A DNA stretch of 6,240 nt, taken from contig CBFDCL010000107.1 of NCBI GenBank assembly GCA_965603295.1, forward strand, positions 1-6,240, in the 5' to 3' direction. Every line of letters starts with the position of its first letter. Positions within the stretch are counted from its first letter, which is position 1. This DNA is from JAFGWO01 sp965603295 (GTDB lineage: Bacteria; BMS3Abin14). Below the pieces are notes generated by a model that saw only the letters and a program-made list of their open reading frames with translations, ran no database searches and was not told where the DNA came from. Positions 5,335-6,240 of the stretch are shown in pieces. The position numbers and the translations under genes were made by a program.

Positions 5335-6240
5335 CTGTTTTGTCCTCCATCATCTCCCTGTAAACTTCCAGATTCCCTTTGACCATCGCTTCGATGGAAA
5401 ACCGTTCTTTTGCGATGCGCCGGCCCTCGGAGCCCATCCGCATTGCCAGGGCGCTGTCTCCAAGGAGTCGGAGGACCGCCCGGGTGATGGCGGGGCTGTC
5501 TTCGGGGGGGACGAGAAGACCGTTCACCCCGTCCGTCACCGCCTCCGGGATCCCGCCGACCCGGGTGCCGATGATAGGGACGCCCGCCGCTGCCGCTTGG
5601 AGGAGGGAAACACCCAGGCCCTCCATGAGGGCCGGGTGGACCAGGATGTTTAGGCAGGGGAGGATGAGATGCAGGTCCTCCCGGAAGCCGGTGAAAATGA
5701 CGCGGTCTGAAATGCCTGCTGTGGAGCACTCCTGCTTGAGGAGGTTTTCAAGGGGCCCTTTCCCGAAGAAGAGGAAAATCGTTTCGGGACGGGCTTTGAA
5801 TATTTCCGGGACCGCCCTTAGAAGAAACCGGTGACCCTTTCTGGGGATGAATTGTGCCACGGTGCCGCAGGTCCGCGTCCCCTCGGGAATGTTGAACTCG
5901 GCCCGGAACCGTTCCGGGTCCGGCGGTAGGGCGTATTTTTCCGTGTCCACGGCGCTGTGAACGCAGGTGAGTTTTTCGCCTGGGACGCCCTCCTTTTCCA
6001 GGACCTCGAGGATCCCCTGTGAGATCGTGATGATCCTGTCGTAGAGGCGGTATTTTGCCATAACAAGGGAGCGGGGTTCGGGGTTGTCAACCCTGCGGGT
6101 CAGGAGGCATCGGGTTCCCGTGAGTCTGGAGGCGACACCCCCGAAAAGATCCGCCCCCCTGCGGCTGTGAAGGTGGACGATGTCCGGTTTCTCGTCCCGG
6201 ATGATCCGGGTCAGCCTAAGGAGGAACGGTATGTCCAGAT
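5324..6240 (-). CDS. Family 4 glycosyltransferase (GT-B fold), N-terminus cut by window edge
   Basis: 304 codons plus stop are visible; the frame stays open from 6238 to the TGA at 5326-5324. The Met at 6061 is internal: the 59 codons before it encode conserved GT4 N-domain sequence (PDIVHLHSRRGADLFGG, then TRRVDNPEP), so the true start is beyond the right edge. Numbering from the first visible codon, the acceptor domain ends in DRIITISQGI (67-76) and VHSAVD (93-98). The donor domain starts at VAQFIPRKGH (127-136, R133 and K134 phosphate contacts), continues with FFGKGPL (157-163) and VIFTGFRED (180-188), and has the E-x7-E region EGLGVSLLQ (206-214), then GTRVGGIPEAV and NGLLVPP. The second acidic residue of E-x7-E is Gln (Q214). 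The protein probably adds a sugar to a lipid-linked glycan at the cytoplasmic membrane face; donor unknown. The last codons lie inside the YYCTCAA array. It ends 120 bp before the sulfotransferase promoter region. Confidence 0.92.
   Translation of the reverse strand, partial: LDIPFLLRLTRIIRDEKPDIVHLHSRRGADLFGGVASRLTGTRCLLTRRVDNPEPRSLVMAKYRLYDRIITISQGILEVLEKEGVPGEKLTCVHSAVDTEKYALPPDPERFRAEFNIPEGTRTCGTVAQFIPRKGHRFLLRAVPEIFKARPETIFLFFGKGPLENLLKQECSTAGISDRVIFTGFREDLHLILPCLNILVHPALMEGLGVSLLQAAAAGVPIIGTRVGGIPEAVTDGVNGLLVPPEDSPAITRAVLRLLGDSALAMRMGSEGRRIAKERFSIEAMVKGNLEVYREMMEDKTVEN

Noticed and set aside
5324..6061. Gene start at the ATG at 6061 for the right-hand GT4
   Set aside because: The frame stays open to the window edge, and the upstream codons encode conserved GT4 sequence, so this Met is internal.

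Overview
The window is a stretch of a bacterial surface-polysaccharide biosynthesis locus. All six genes lie on the minus strand. In transcription order (right to left) they are: a family-4 glycosyltransferase cut by the right edge (5324-6240); a short PAPS-type sulfotransferase (4460-5113); a family-2 glycosyltransferase (3324-4337); a second family-4 glycosyltransferase (2059-3162); an AsnB-type glutamine-dependent amidotransferase (245-2071); and the first 79 codons of a third family-4 glycosyltransferase, cut by the left edge (1-238).

Together the genes suggest assembly of a glycan whose sugars or uronic acids may carry amide groups (AsnB-like enzyme) and sulfate (sulfotransferase). No polymerase, flippase, priming transferase or nucleotide-sugar gene is visible, so the class of glycan (capsule, exopolysaccharide, O-antigen or glycolipid) cannot be decided here. 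The last three genes are tightly packed: the 2059-3162 gene overlaps asnB by 13 bp, and asnB is followed after 6 bp by the next glycosyltransferase. They look like one translationally coupled operon.

The intergenic regions are the most unusual part. Two of them, upstream of the sulfotransferase and upstream of the middle family-4 glycosyltransferase, carry nearly the same promoter: TCGTTGACA, 16 nt, CTATTTA. The 115 bp at 5220-5334 hold three consecutive short tandem arrays with unrelated units (GTCCAAN x4, an 8-mer GCACTGGT x4, and YYCTCAA x5). The last array runs into the 3' end of the right-hand glycosyltransferase and supplies its stop codon. A perfect 10-bp inverted repeat with a 25-nt spacer (4385-4429) lies in front of the family-2 gene, and a 12-bp palindrome (5126-5137) touches the ribosome binding site of the sulfotransferase.

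The base composition is moderately GC-rich by eye, and the promoters are sigma-70-like. Gene content and heptamer arrays would fit a Gram-negative environmental bacterium such as a deltaproteobacterial (Desulfobacterota-like) lineage, but this is a weak inference. No RNA genes, CRISPR arrays, insertion sequences or convincing intrinsic terminators were seen. The individual enzymes belong to known families. What may be new is the repeat mosaic, the duplicated promoter, and the unknown sulfated or amidated glycan.
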